The notes: generated by a model not told the origin, from the letters alone. A stretch of DNA of 64,000 nucleotides from WS-9 sp036274595 (GCA_036274595.1 DASUFL010000087.1:1-64000), one strand, 5' to 3'; shown: positions 33,163-42,424, counted from the first letter of the stretch. Numbers and translations: made by a program.

Positions 33163-35127
33163 TCAGGCCTGGCCTAGATAGCGATCCAGCCATTCCCGAA
33201 CCTCACGGTTCCAGACGAGCGAGTTCTTGGGTTTCAAGACCCAGTGGTTCTCGTCCGGGAAGAAGACCAGGCGGGAATCGACCCGCTTGGCTTGGTAGAT
33301 GTTGTACGCGGCGAGCGCCTGCGTGTGCGGCACGCGGTAGTCGCGCTCTCCGTGAAGAATCAGCATCGGCGTCGTGAATCCGCGCGCGAACCGCGCGGGA
33401 TTCCACCGGTCGATCGCCTCGAGCCGGTCCCACGGCTCCCCGCCGTAGGCCTGATGCCTCCCCTGCGTGACGTCGCTCCCGTACTCGGCCAGCAGATCGA
33501 ACACGCCCGCGTGGTTCACGAGACAGCGGAAGCGATCCGTGTGCCCCGCGATCCAGCAGACGAGGTATCCGCCGTAGGAGCCGCCCGCCGCGGCCATGCG
33601 CGCGGGATCCACGAAGCCGGTCTCGATCAGGACGTCGGTCGCGCGCATGATGTCGGTGAACGGCTTGTCTCCATGCCCGCCCTGGATGCAGGCGGCGAAC
33701 TCCTGCCCCCACGACGTCGATCCGTGGAAGTTCACGGACGCGACCACGTAGCCGCGGGCCGCGAAGAGATGCGGATTCCACCGGAAGTGGAAGTTGTCCC
33801 CCGAGATCGCGTGCGGCCCGCCGTGGATGACGTGGACCAGCGGCCACTTCTTCGACGGATCGAAGTTGGGCGGGAGCGTCACGTACATCTGGACCGGATC
33901 GTTGTCCGCTCCCTGGAAGATCATCTCGCGCACCTCGCCCATCGCGATCCCGGCGAGGATGGGAGCGTTGAAGCTCGTGTGCATCTGGAGGTCGCTGCCG
34001 TCCGGCTTGGCGCTCGCCGCCTCGGCGGGCGCGCTCAGCGACTGGATCGTGAAGTAGAGGCGGCCGTCCCGGCCCACCCTGAGCCCGCCGACGGTCCCTG
34101 GGATTCCGAGGGGGCGCGGCGTCGGCTCCTCGGCCGGAAAATGGAACAGCGCATTCCTGCCTCGATCCTCCGCATCGATCGCGAGCGAGCCGTCAGGGAG
34201 GAACTCCCACGCTCCCGCCGAGCGATCCCACGCCTCGGTGAGCGTCCGATGCGTGTCCGTCGCGCGGTCGTAGCGCACGAGCCGCACCTTGTCGGCATAG
34301 AAGAAGGGATCGCGCTGTGCGCCGTAGACGATCGACCGCCCGTCGGGCGAATAGCGCGGACGGAGCGCGTCGGACACGTTCTCGGGCGAGCCCTCCGGCG
34401 TCAGGCAGCGCACCGGCCCTTGGCCGGACGTCGGAACCGTGTAGACGGCCCAGCGCAGAAGGTAATGAGGCGGCTGGCTGGAGTTGGCGGAGAACGCGAT
34501 CTCCGATCCGTCCGGGGCGATGTCGTAATGCCCCGTCGGATCCATGAAGTCGAGCCAGCCCGCTCCGTCGGGGGTGAGATCGGTGAGAGCGCGCGTCGCG
34601 AGATCGAGCACGAACAGATGCGGGCGCTCGCCTCCCGTGAGCCACTTGTCCCAGAAGCGGTAGATGCGATCCGAGGTCACGTGCGCCTTCACCGGATCCT
34701 TGGCGCGCTTCTCGAGGAGCTCCTTCGTCCCGACGGGCGTGGGCGCGTCCGCGAGCAGGAACGCGACGAACGCGATCCGCTTCCCATCCGGGAGCCAGCG
34801 TGGATCCATCGCGCCGAGCGGCATCTCGGTGAGGCGCTCGGGCTCGCCCCCCTGGAGCGCGAGGATGTGGATCTGCGGCTTCTCGTCTCCCTGGCACCGC
34901 GCGTAGAGGAGCCGCGTGCCGTCGGGGGAGAGCGCGGGCTCGGTGGACGAGGCATCCGCGCTGGTCAACGGGCGCGCCTCACCCTGGCGGGGAATCCGCC
35001 AGAGACGTGCGCGGCCGCGATTCTCTTCGATGTCGTAGGTCGTGACGGGAACGATCAGGAAGGAACCGTCCGGCGCGGGCGCGGGAGCGCCGACGCGGCT
35101 CATGCGCCAGAGATCCTCCGCCGCCAT
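33163..35127 (-). CDS. S9 family prolyl oligopeptidase-type peptidase
   Basis: About 654 residues. The N-terminal 400 residues are beta-propeller/WD-like repeats with TolB-type motifs (SPDGTRLLYA, APDGSEIAFSA, SPDGRSIVYGA). The C-terminal alpha/beta hydrolase has nucleophile Ser517 in GGSYGGYL, and the Asp and His of the triad lie in HGERDYRVPH and DENHWVL. S9C acylaminoacyl peptidases cleave short peptides in the cytoplasm. No signal peptide is seen from the ATG at 35127; an upstream ATG at 35277 would add 50 residues of unconserved sequence. Confidence 0.88.
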   Translation of the reverse strand: MAAEDLWRMSRVGAPAPAPDGSFLIVPVTTYDIEENRGRARLWRIPRQGEARPLTSADASSTEPALSPDGTRLLYARCQGDEKPQIHILALQGGEPERLTEMPLGAMDPRWLPDGKRIAFVAFLLADAPTPVGTKELLEKRAKDPVKAHVTSDRIYRFWDKWLTGGERPHLFVLDLATRALTDLTPDGAGWLDFMDPTGHYDIAPDGSEIAFSANSSQPPHYLLRWAVYTVPTSGQGPVRCLTPEGSPENVSDALRPRYSPDGRSIVYGAQRDPFFYADKVRLVRYDRATDTHRTLTEAWDRSAGAWEFLPDGSLAIDAEDRGRNALFHFPAEEPTPRPLGIPGTVGGLRVGRDGRLYFTIQSLSAPAEAASAKPDGSDLQMHTSFNAPILAGIAMGEVREMIFQGADNDPVQMYVTLPPNFDPSKKWPLVHVIHGGPHAISGDNFHFRWNPHLFAARGYVVASVNFHGSTSWGQEFAACIQGGHGDKPFTDIMRATDVLIETGFVDPARMAAAGGSYGGYLVCWIAGHTDRFRCLVNHAGVFDLLAEYGSDVTQGRHQAYGGEPWDRLEAIDRWNPARFARGFTTPMLILHGERDYRVPHTQALAAYNIYQAKRVDSRLVFFPDENHWVLKPKNSLVWNREVREWLDRYLGQA

Positions 35128-35297
35128 GGGACGCTGGCCACGGTTCCGGGCCTGGTGAAGGACGGCGAACGGCTGTGCTTCCGATCGGGGCTCGGCGACG
35201 TGCACGGCACACCTCCGGTGGGGAGAGACCCGCAGCCACCCCGGCGTGGGCGCGGGACTGACGGAATGGGTCATCATAGACGACCCACGCCGCCGAC

Positions 35298-35318
35298 GGA
35301 ACCGCGGAACGCGGCTCC
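35298..35318 (-). terminator. Small hairpin after the baeRF-like gene
   Basis: An interrupted stem CCGCG-GAA-CGCGG flanked by GGA/TCC pairs lies just past the baeRF-like stop on the minus strand. There is no T-run. It may end the CDGSH-baeRF transcript. Confidence 0.3.
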
Positions 35319-35328
35319 GGGAGTCGGG

Positions 35329-36477
35329 CTAGTAGCGAAAGACCGCCGCGATCGGGCTGGCGGTGGGCATCGAGGCGCGTGGCACTACGAAGGCCTCGCC
35401 ACCCCGCTTGAGCGCTTCCTCGCAAAGGTCGTCGAGGAGATCGTCGTCCACGGCGTCGAGCTGACGCTCGCGCCGCTCCACCGAGCCCGTGGCCCGGTCG
35501 AGGATCCCCCAGACCGTCTCGCCCTCGGCTGCGAGCACGCACGACACCCGTCCCTGGATCACGGCTTCCGCCACGGACTCGATGCGATCGCTCGCGAGGC
35601 CGCTCGGGGCCGACGTCTTGTAGCGCTCGACCCAAGGCTCGAAGCCACGCGGCGCGGCCGCGCTCACGATGGGCCACGCGTCCGCATGGATCTTGTCGCC
35701 GTTCGCGTGCTCGTAGCTCCCCTCGAGCATGGTGGCCATCAGATGCGGGTACGTGTTCGCCTCGTGGTAGATCGGCTGGTAGTACTTCACCGCGGCGAGG
35801 AGGAGCGGGGCGCGCTCGCCGTGCAGGAATTCGCGGAGCGCCTTGTCGATGACATGGAAGTAGGAGAGGAGATCTTCCTTCGTCTCCTCCTTCCCCGGCC
35901 CGTAGCCGTGATACGCGGCGCCCCCCGCGTGCAGCGTCATCAAGCGGCGCTCGTTCACCACCTCGCCGAGCGCGTCGGTGACGCTCTGCGGGAGCCCGGG
36001 CACGTCCACGGCCGACGCGCCGAGCGGCCCGCCCTCGAAGAGCCGCGCCGATTTCTGGCTCACGGCGAGGACGAAGTAGCGGGTCGCCTCATGCTTGAGA
36101 CGGAGGAGCGGCTTCACGTGGAACGAGTCGGCCACCACCGCGATCTCGGGCAGGGACGCGGACACGCGGTACGCGGCCGCGAGCGATGGCGAGAGGAAAG
36201 CCGCGAATCCGTCGAGCGAGCGCTGCCAGTGCGATTCCTGCTCGAGCGCGCGGAGCGGAGCGATCATCGCTTCGGCATCGGGCGCGTCCTGCTTGAGGAG
36301 CGCCGCCGCCTTGTCGACGAGATTCCGGTAGCGGAGGGGATCCTGCCGCTTCTCCGGAAAACGGCGCGAGGTCGGCAGGTAGATCGAAACGCATGGGGCG
36401 CCTGCCGCCTGGAGAAGCGGCTTCAGGTCCTCGCTCCGGAAGGTCTGGACGTCGATCTTTTGTGCGCGGGAGGCCAT
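35329..36477 (-). CDS. baeRF-like (bacterial archaeo-eukaryotic release factor family) protein
   Basis: A 382-residue soluble protein. Landmarks suit the baeRF group: the N-terminal SIYLPT segment, and YFVLAVSQKSARLFEGGP starting the middle domain, which matches the eRF1/Pelota central-domain pattern. A C-terminal L7Ae/Rossmann-like region ends with CVLAAEGETVWGILDRATG. Such proteins are predicted to act at the ribosome in rescue or hibernation; biochemical proof is limited and I see no GGQ motif. The CDGSH gene ends 3 bp upstream, so they form one transcript, divergent from ettA. Confidence 0.65.
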   Translation of the reverse strand: MASRAQKIDVQTFRSEDLKPLLQAAGAPCVSIYLPTSRRFPEKRQDPLRYRNLVDKAAALLKQDAPDAEAMIAPLRALEQESHWQRSLDGFAAFLSPSLAAAYRVSASLPEIAVVADSFHVKPLLRLKHEATRYFVLAVSQKSARLFEGGPLGASAVDVPGLPQSVTDALGEVVNERRLMTLHAGGAAYHGYGPGKEETKEDLLSYFHVIDKALREFLHGERAPLLLAAVKYYQPIYHEANTYPHLMATMLEGSYEHANGDKIHADAWPIVSAAAPRGFEPWVERYKTSAPSGLASDRIESVAEAVIQGRVSCVLAAEGETVWGILDRATGSVERRERQLDAVDDDLLDDLCEEALKRGGEAFVVPRASMPTASPIAAVFRY

Positions 36478-36480
36478 GGC

Positions 36481-36714
36481 TCAGACCGCCTTGGGTGCCG
36501 GGGGCGGAAGCGCGATCGCGACGACGGCGGAGTCGAAGCCACAGGTCTTGTGCGCCGAGTCGCAGAACGGCTTCTTGGAGGACTGTCCGCAGCGGCAGAG
36601 GGTGATCGCGGTGCGACCCGCCAGGTCGAACTCGCGGCCGTCCTGATCCACGATCGTGAACTCCCCCTCGATGCGGATGGGGCCGTTGTTCCGGATGATG
36701 ATCTTGGCGGGCAT
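36481..36714 (-). CDS. CDGSH iron-sulfur domain protein
   Basis: A 77-residue protein with one CDGSH-type zinc-finger-like motif: CRCGQSSKKPFCDSAH, giving three Cys and one His for a redox-active [2Fe-2S] cluster. The usual Gly before Ser/Ala is Ser here. The N-terminal beta segments (IIIRNNGPIRIEGEFTIVD) resemble the common bacterial single-domain type. GGAGGAG precedes the ATG at 36714 by 4 nt. It leads a two-gene operon with the baeRF-like gene, divergent from ettA across 130 bp. Confidence 0.9.
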   Translation of the reverse strand: MPAKIIIRNNGPIRIEGEFTIVDQDGREFDLAGRTAITLCRCGQSSKKPFCDSAHKTCGFDSAVVAIALPPPAPKAV

Positions 36715-36782
36715 TCGCTCCTCCCAGGTCCATGGATCGGGCCCACGCCGGTGCGCGGCGGTCCCCCTCGTCGTCGCCTCCA

Positions 36783-36792
36783 AGTATATACT
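36783..36792. promoter_or_regulatory. AT-rich palindrome in the CDGSH/ettA divergent promoter region
   Basis: AGTATATACT is a perfect 10-bp palindrome and the only AT-rich run in the 130-bp divergent region. Read on either strand it offers a TATACT -10 element, so it could be a shared bidirectional -10. No convincing -35 is visible. A repressor site is the alternative reading. Confidence 0.35.
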
Positions 36793-36844
36793 CCCCGGGA
36801 ACCGTCTCGCCTCATCCCCCAAACCCAGAGAGGTCAGCCGCCCC

Positions 36845-38524
36845 ATGGCGCCCCAGTACATCTTCACGATGGTCAATCTCGGCAAGGTCCATCCGCCCAA
36901 CAAGGAGGTCCTGAAGGGGATCTACCTGTCCTTCTATCCGGGCGCCAAGATCGGCGTCCTCGGCCAGAACGGCGCGGGCAAGAGCACGCTCCTCCGCATC
37001 ATGGCCGGAGTCGAGGAGCCGACGTCGGGCGAGGCCAGGCCGGCCAGGGGGATCAAGGTCGGCTTCCTGCCCCAGGAGCCCGTGCTCGATCCCACGAAGG
37101 ACGTGCTCGGCAACATCCAGGAGGGCGTGGCCGAGACGAAGGCGCTGCTGGACCGCTTCAACGAGCTGAACATGAAGCTGGGCGAGTCGCTCTCCGACGC
37201 CGAGATGGAGAAGGTGATGGAAGAGCACGGACGCGTGATGGCCGAGATCGAGGCGGTCAATGCCTGGGAGCTCGACCGCACGCTCGAGATCGCGATGGAT
37301 GCGCTCCGCGTGCCCCCTGGCGATGCCAAGGTCGAGACCTTGTCGGGTGGCGAGCGGCGCCGCGTCGCTCTCTGCCGGCTCCTGTTGACGCGTCCTGATT
37401 TGCTGTTGCTGGACGAGCCCACGAACCACCTCGACGCCGAGTCGGTGGCGTGGCTCGAGCGCTTCCTCCACGACTACCCCGGCACCGTCGTCGCCGTGAC
37501 CCACGACCGCTACTTCCTCGACAACGTCGCCGGCTGGATCCTCGAGCTGGATCGCGGACAGGGCATTCCCTGGGAGGGAAACTACTCGTCCTGGCTCGAT
37601 CAGAAGAAGAACCGGCTCGCGCTCGAGGAGAAGGCCGAGTCCTCGCGCCAGCGCACGCTCGCCCGCGAGCTCGAATGGATCCGCATGTCGCCCCGCGCGC
37701 GGCAGGCCAAGAGCAAGGCGCGCGTCACCGCGTATGAGGAATTGCTGCGAGAGGACACGGAGAAGCGGAGCGAGATCACCGAGATCACGATCCCCCCCGG
37801 CCCGCGCCTCGGGAACCTCGTGGTCGAAGCGACGAACCTCTCGAAGGGCTACGGCGACCGAGCGTTGATCGAGGACCTCTCGTTCCGTCTCCCTCCCGGC
37901 GGCATCGTCGGCATCATCGGCCCGAACGGCGCCGGCAAGACGACGCTCTTCCGCATGATCGCCGGCCAGGAGAAGCCGGATGGCGGCACGCTCCGCCTCG
38001 GCGACACGGTGACGCTCTCCTACGTGGACCAGTCGCGCGAGGCCCTCGACGGCAAGAAGACGGTGTGGGAGGAGATCTCCGGAGGCGAGGACCTGATCGA
38101 GCTCGGCACCCGGAGCGTCCCCTCGCGCTCCTACGTGGCCGCCTTCAACTTCAAGGGCGCCGATCAGCAAAAGCCCGTGAAGAACCTCTCCGGCGGCGAG
38201 CGGAACCGCGTGCACCTGGCCAAGGTCTTGAAGTCAGGCGGGAACTTGCTGCTCCTCGACGAGCCGACGAACGACCTCGACGTCGATACGCTGCGCGCGC
38301 TCGAAGAGGCGATCCTGGGCTTCGCGGGCTGCGTTTGCGTGATCACCCACGATCGCTGGTTCCTCGACCGGATCGCCACGCACATGCTGGCGTTCGAAGA
38401 GGACGGGAGCGTGGTGTGGTTCGAGGGCAACTTCCAGGACTACGAAGCCAACCGCCACATGCGCCTGGGAGCCGCGGCGGACCAGCCGCACCGGCCGAGG
38501 TACAAGAAGCTGGTGCGGGAGTAG
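36845..38524 (+). CDS. ettA: EttA, energy-dependent translational throttle ABC-F protein
   Basis: A 559-residue ABC-F ATPase with two nucleotide-binding domains and no membrane segment. First NBD: GQNGAGKST, LSGGERRRVAL, LLLLDEPTNHLD. The linker carries RMSPRARQAKSKAR, as in EttA. Second NBD: GPNGAGKTT, LSGGERNRVHL, LLLLDEPTNDLD. It also has EttA-like length and N-terminus (YIFTMVNLGKVHPPNKEVL). EttA binds the ribosomal E site and gates the first elongation step according to ATP/ADP. ATG 36845 is preceded by GAGAGG. Divergent from the CDGSH-baeRF operon. Confidence 0.95.
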   Translation: MAPQYIFTMVNLGKVHPPNKEVLKGIYLSFYPGAKIGVLGQNGAGKSTLLRIMAGVEEPTSGEARPARGIKVGFLPQEPVLDPTKDVLGNIQEGVAETKALLDRFNELNMKLGESLSDAEMEKVMEEHGRVMAEIEAVNAWELDRTLEIAMDALRVPPGDAKVETLSGGERRRVALCRLLLTRPDLLLLDEPTNHLDAESVAWLERFLHDYPGTVVAVTHDRYFLDNVAGWILELDRGQGIPWEGNYSSWLDQKKNRLALEEKAESSRQRTLARELEWIRMSPRARQAKSKARVTAYEELLREDTEKRSEITEITIPPGPRLGNLVVEATNLSKGYGDRALIEDLSFRLPPGGIVGIIGPNGAGKTTLFRMIAGQEKPDGGTLRLGDTVTLSYVDQSREALDGKKTVWEEISGGEDLIELGTRSVPSRSYVAAFNFKGADQQKPVKNLSGGERNRVHLAKVLKSGGNLLLLDEPTNDLDVDTLRALEEAILGFAGCVCVITHDRWFLDRIATHMLAFEEDGSVVWFEGNFQDYEANRHMRLGAAADQPHRPRYKKLVRE

Positions 38525-38836
38525 ATGCCGAGAGCCCTCCCCCGGCAGACGCCCCACATGAGCCGATGTCGCCCGTTTCTGCGCCTTATCAGGCAGAAGC
38601 GTCGTCGGTCGCGACTGGAGAGCACGGTCGAGCCCGCGGCCGCCCTACTTATGCCCTGACATCCGTTTCGCCATAATACACACTCACCCCATGGCTTAGC
38701 GGACCCAGGCGCCGCCCGGGGCGCCCGTCCGAGCCTCCCCCGCGATCCCGCGCTCCTCGATATCCCGATCCAGCTTCAGGTCCAGCTTCATGAGGTCGCT
38801 CGGTACTGACCGACCGTGCTCTAGGGGGGCACTCTC
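38525..38836. other. 312-bp gap without a recognised gene
   Basis: Between ettA and the FG-GAP protein there is no convincing gene. A small hairpin with TTCTGC/GCAGAA arms around a TTATCA-containing loop lies near 38577-38600. An AT-richer patch containing CATAATACA (near 38674) could be a -10 region for the downstream gene, but I see no matching -35. A short G-run near 38825-38829 precedes the FG-GAP gene ATG. Confidence 0.4.
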
Positions 38837-41320
38837 ATGACACGTCTGCTCGCGCCCGCATCGCTTGCCGTTCTGCTCGTGTCCGTTCCGCTCGCCTTGC
38901 CCGCAGCCGCGCCCGCGGCCGACCTCGACACGAGATACGGGGCTCCGTTCTCGACCCTGCCCATGTATCAGACGAACACGAGCGTCCTCATGCGGGACTG
39001 GAACGGGGACGGGCTGCTGGACGTCACCGTTACCTGCAACGCGGACGACCGCGTCTCCACGCTGAAGGGCGTAGGTCAAGGCGGCTTCGGGGGGCGCATT
39101 GATTTCTCCGGCCCGGACGGTCCGTACAAGGTCGCGGCTGGAGACATCGATGGCGATGGGACGGCGGACATGGTGCTGGCCCTGTACGACGCGAATTCGG
39201 TGCGGGTCTACTACCTCGTGCCGGGCGACGTGAGCTACAGCACCTTCGCGGATCTGCCCACCGGCTCGGGGCCGGTCGACGTCGCCGTGGCTGACATCGA
39301 TCAAGACGGAGACAACGACATCGTGACGTCGAACTTCAACTCGAACAACATCTCGGTCCTGCGCAACAGCGGCGGCGGCACCTTCCTCCCTCACGCCGAC
39401 TACGCAGCCGGCCAGAACCCGTGGGGCATGGCCGTGGGACGTGTGAACGCCGATGCCTACCCCGACGTCGTCACCGCCGACTTCTCGAGCAGCACCGTGA
39501 CGCTCTGGCTCGGGTCGTCCACGGGAACGCTCACATTCGGCTACAGCCTGTCGGCCGGCAGCAATCCTACCGATGTGGCGCTCGTCGACCTGGACGCGGA
39601 CGGCGTCCAGGACATGGCACTCGCGAATCTCAATGCCCCGAGCATCACGCTCGTGGACGCCTATGGAGACATTGCCCTCCAGGTCGTCGGAACTCTCCCG
39701 AGCCTCTCCGGCTACGAAGTCGTAGCGGCCGATTTCAACAACGACGGAAAAGTCGATCTGGCGATCGCGGGGTCCGAGAACGCGAGCGGCTCGGGCACCG
39801 TGCACCTCGGATCCGGAGTCGGCGCGTTCGGTCCCCGCCACGATTTCGCCACGGGAGGGAACCTCTCGATCGGGATGGCGGCGGGGGATCTGGATGGTGA
39901 CGGAAAGGCCGACCTGGCCCTCGCCTCATCGCCGAACAATGTCTCGCTGCTCCGGGGGAATGGCGACGGAACGTTCGGCGTGAATCGAGCGGTGGCTCCC
40001 GACGGCGTGAACGCGGATTTCAAGAGAGTGGCGCTGGCCGAGATGACCGGTGACAGCCATCTCGATCTCGTCCTCGCGGGAAATGCCAACGTGCGCGTCG
40101 CCCAGGGAAACGGCTCCGGCGCCTTCTCCTTCGTAGGACAGAGCGGAGCTCCGGCGGTCGATATCGCCGTGGCCGACCTCGATGGCGATGGCGATCGCGA
40201 CATCGCGAGCGTCAGCGGCACCGCGTTCACGAACCTCGCCATCTCCTACAATCCGGGGAACGGGGCCATCGCGACGGGCGCCATCTACACGGTGGGAGGA
40301 ATCGCTCTGGCGGTGGCCGCTGGTGACGTCGACCACGACGGGTACCCCGATCTGGTCGTCGGCTGCGACGTCCCCGGCGATCTCTTCTTCTTGCGGAACC
40401 TTGGGGACGGCTCGTTCGCCGCTGCGACGTCCGTCGCGGGGAGCGGGTGGCGGCGTGCCGTGGCCGTCGTCGACGTGGACGGAGACGGCGACCCCGACAT
40501 CGTGGCCGCGAATTACCTCGCGGACAACGTGGAGGTCTACCCGGGAGATGGCTCGGGGGGCTTCGGACCGAGCACGACCTTCGCGACGGGACACCGACCG
40601 GTCTCGATCGGGACCGGCGACTTCAATACGGACGGAGCTACCGATCTCGCTCTCGCATGCGAAGGGAACACGATTTCCGTCCTTCTGAATTCCGGGAGCG
40701 GAACGTTTCTCCCCGCGACCGCGTACGTCAAGCCTGGTGTCTGGAGCGGTATCGCGGTCGGGAGCGCGGACCAGGACGCCTCGCCCGATCTCTTCGTCGT
40801 CGACGGTTACAACTATTCCGTCTCGATCCTGAACGGCTCGCCCGGGGGCGGATTCACGTTCCAGGGACGCTCCTGGGGTGTCCCGGCGACGCCGGAGGGG
40901 CTCGCCGTTGGCGATCTGAACGAGGATGGCCGCACGGATATCGTGGCGTCCGGAGGCGCACTCTACGGAGGAGCCGGTTTCGCGCAGGTTCTCCTGTACG
41001 AGGGAGGGACCGTGACGGGGGTCGAGTCCTCTCCGGCCATCGATCGGAACGGGCTCGCCCAGAACCGGCCCAATCCATTCAATCCTCGCACCGAGATTTC
41101 CTTCGTGATGGCGCGAAGCGGTCCGGCGACGCTTCGCGTCTACGACGCAAGTGGGCGTCTGGTTCGGACCCTCCTCGAGCGGTCGCTCGATGCTGGACTC
41201 CACAGTGCTGGATGGGACGGCATGGACGCAGAGGGCCGGAGGGCGGCTTCGGGAGTCTATTTCTACCGTCTGGTCACGCCGGGATTCGACAGCGCGAAGA
41301 AGATGCTGCTGATGAAGTAA
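38837..41320 (+). CDS. Secreted FG-GAP/VCBS repeat protein with C-terminal sorting module
   Basis: An 827-residue exported protein: signal peptide (LAVLLVSVPLALPAAAPA), then about a dozen FG-GAP/VCBS beta-propeller repeats carrying calcium loops such as DWNGDGLLD, DIDGDGTAD, DLDADGVQD and DVDGDGDPD. A FlgD-like Ig/sorting module (NRPNPFNPRTEISF to LLMK) closes it. FG-GAP propellers usually mediate adhesion or polysaccharide binding at the surface. The sorting module is the same type as in the M43 protease, so both probably use the same export route. An isolated gene. Confidence 0.9.
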   Translation: MTRLLAPASLAVLLVSVPLALPAAAPAADLDTRYGAPFSTLPMYQTNTSVLMRDWNGDGLLDVTVTCNADDRVSTLKGVGQGGFGGRIDFSGPDGPYKVAAGDIDGDGTADMVLALYDANSVRVYYLVPGDVSYSTFADLPTGSGPVDVAVADIDQDGDNDIVTSNFNSNNISVLRNSGGGTFLPHADYAAGQNPWGMAVGRVNADAYPDVVTADFSSSTVTLWLGSSTGTLTFGYSLSAGSNPTDVALVDLDADGVQDMALANLNAPSITLVDAYGDIALQVVGTLPSLSGYEVVAADFNNDGKVDLAIAGSENASGSGTVHLGSGVGAFGPRHDFATGGNLSIGMAAGDLDGDGKADLALASSPNNVSLLRGNGDGTFGVNRAVAPDGVNADFKRVALAEMTGDSHLDLVLAGNANVRVAQGNGSGAFSFVGQSGAPAVDIAVADLDGDGDRDIASVSGTAFTNLAISYNPGNGAIATGAIYTVGGIALAVAAGDVDHDGYPDLVVGCDVPGDLFFLRNLGDGSFAAATSVAGSGWRRAVAVVDVDGDGDPDIVAANYLADNVEVYPGDGSGGFGPSTTFATGHRPVSIGTGDFNTDGATDLALACEGNTISVLLNSGSGTFLPATAYVKPGVWSGIAVGSADQDASPDLFVVDGYNYSVSILNGSPGGGFTFQGRSWGVPATPEGLAVGDLNEDGRTDIVASGGALYGGAGFAQVLLYEGGTVTGVESSPAIDRNGLAQNRPNPFNPRTEISFVMARSGPATLRVYDASGRLVRTLLERSLDAGLHSAGWDGMDAEGRRAASGVYFYRLVTPGFDSAKKMLLMK

Positions 41321-41326
41321 TTTGAG

Positions 41327-41412
41327 CGCCCGGCCGCAGCCGGGCGGAACTCCTGTTCTTTCCGTGAGGCGGTGGCGACCGAGGCGGAACCCGGAGCGAT
41401 CCAGGTTCCGCC
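41327..41412 (+). terminator. Two successive hairpins after the FG-GAP gene
   Basis: First an 8-bp stem (41327-41334 with 41339-41346, loop CGCA), starting 7 bp after the stop. It is followed by a 9-bp stem (41383-41391 with 41404-41412, 12-nt loop). Neither has a long T-run, although TTCTTT follows the first. They separate the FG-GAP gene from the SPFH promoter. Confidence 0.5.
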
Positions 41413-41453
41413 TTCGCCTTACGCGTTCCAGGCCAACCATTTGAGTCGATCCC

Positions 41454-41482
41454 TTGACAGCGAGCTATCTTGATGATATCAT
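41454..41482 (+). promoter_or_regulatory. Sigma-70-type promoter for the SPFH-RHH operon
   Basis: TTGACA (41454-41459), exactly 17 bp of spacer, then TATCAT (41477-41482) 67 bp before the SPFH ATG. It is the best vegetative promoter in the window and stands out in such GC-rich DNA. The -10 hexamer is half of a 10-bp palindrome, which suggests direct repression at this site. Confidence 0.75.
41473..41482. promoter_or_regulatory. Putative operator palindrome ATGATATCAT overlapping the -10
   Basis: A perfect 10-bp palindrome covers the end of the spacer and the -10 hexamer, with an imperfect related stretch (TTAGTATCGA) just after it. The operon encodes a ribbon-helix-helix protein, a class that binds short AT-rich palindromes, so autorepression is the natural reading. 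Binding is inferred, not shown. Confidence 0.55.
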
Positions 41483-41548
41483 ATTAGTATCGAACCACGG
41501 GACAGCCACGGTGGCCGTCCCGGCACCTCGAAAGGAGCGTGTTCGTCC

Positions 41549-42421
41549 ATGATCCACGAACGTCGGGTCGCTGCCCTGAGCGGGGCCATCGGTCTGACCA
41601 TCACCCTGCTTCTCGGGGGATTGGCCGTTTATCTCTTCGTCGGCGCGGTCCAAGCCGGCCGTCCTCTCCTGCTCGCGACGACAGTGCTTCCCCTGGCTGT
41701 CGTCACGGCGCTTTGCGCGGCGGGACTCTTCACGGTCCAGCCAAACCAGGCCGTGGTCTTGATCCTGTTCGGATCCTACGCGGGGACGGTGCGCGACAGC
41801 GGCTGGTGGTGGACGAACCCCTTCAACACGCGGAAGAGGATCTCGCTCCGCGTGCGGTCCCTGAACGGACACATGATCAAGGTGAACGATCACGCCGGGA
41901 ATCCGGTCGAGATCGCCGCCGTCGTCGTGTGGAACGTTCTGGACACGGCGCAGGCCGTGTTCGACGTGGAGAACTACGAGGACTTCGTCTCGGTGCAGAG
42001 CGAGACCGCGGTCCGGCATCTCGCGAGCATCTATCCGTACGACGAGTACGACCACGACGCGATCTCGCTGCGCGGGAGCACGGACAAGGTGTCCGACGCG
42101 CTTCGCGCCGAGCTCCAGGAGCGTCTGCGTCCGGCGGGCGTGCAGATCGTCGAGGCCAGGCTGAGCCACCTCGCGTACGCGCCCGAGATCGCGGGGGCGA
42201 TGCTCCAGCGCCAGCAGGCCGCGGCCATCATCGCGGCGCGTCAGCGGATCGTGGAGGGCGCGGTGGGCATGGTGGAGATGGCGCTCGAGCGGCTGAGCGC
42301 GAACAAGATCGTGGAGCTGGATGAGGAGCGGAAGGCCGCGATGGTGTCGAACCTGCTCGTGGTGCTCTGCGGCGAGCGCGCCGCGACGCCCGTGCTCAAC
42401 ACGGGAACGCTGTACAACTGA
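41549..42421 (+). CDS. SPFH/band-7 domain membrane protein
   Basis: A 290-residue protein with two transmembrane helices at residues about 10-33 and 43-63, followed by an SPFH (stomatin/prohibitin) domain (TVQPNQAVVLILFGSYAGT...). A helical region rich in Ala, Glu and Gln follows (LQRQQAAAIIAARQRIVEGA). Such proteins build oligomeric membrane scaffolds. AAAGGAG lies upstream of the ATG. The ribbon-helix-helix gene starts 3 bp after its stop. SPFH plus Arc-type pairs are seen in many bacteria, and the two are presumably regulated together. Confidence 0.9.
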   Translation: MIHERRVAALSGAIGLTITLLLGGLAVYLFVGAVQAGRPLLLATTVLPLAVVTALCAAGLFTVQPNQAVVLILFGSYAGTVRDSGWWWTNPFNTRKRISLRVRSLNGHMIKVNDHAGNPVEIAAVVVWNVLDTAQAVFDVENYEDFVSVQSETAVRHLASIYPYDEYDHDAISLRGSTDKVSDALRAELQERLRPAGVQIVEARLSHLAYAPEIAGAMLQRQQAAAIIAARQRIVEGAVGMVEMALERLSANKIVELDEERKAAMVSNLLVVLCGERAATPVLNTGTLYN

Positions 42422-42424
42422 GCC

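Noticed and set aside
33244..37398. A 1384-codon open frame on the plus strand across the S9 peptidase and baeRF-like genes
   Set aside because: It is antisense to clear enzyme genes, its product has no domain, and long antisense frames are expected at this GC content.
38577..38600. Integron-type recombination site suggested by a TTATCA hairpin
   Set aside because: No core-site pair, no integrase and no cassette structure nearby.
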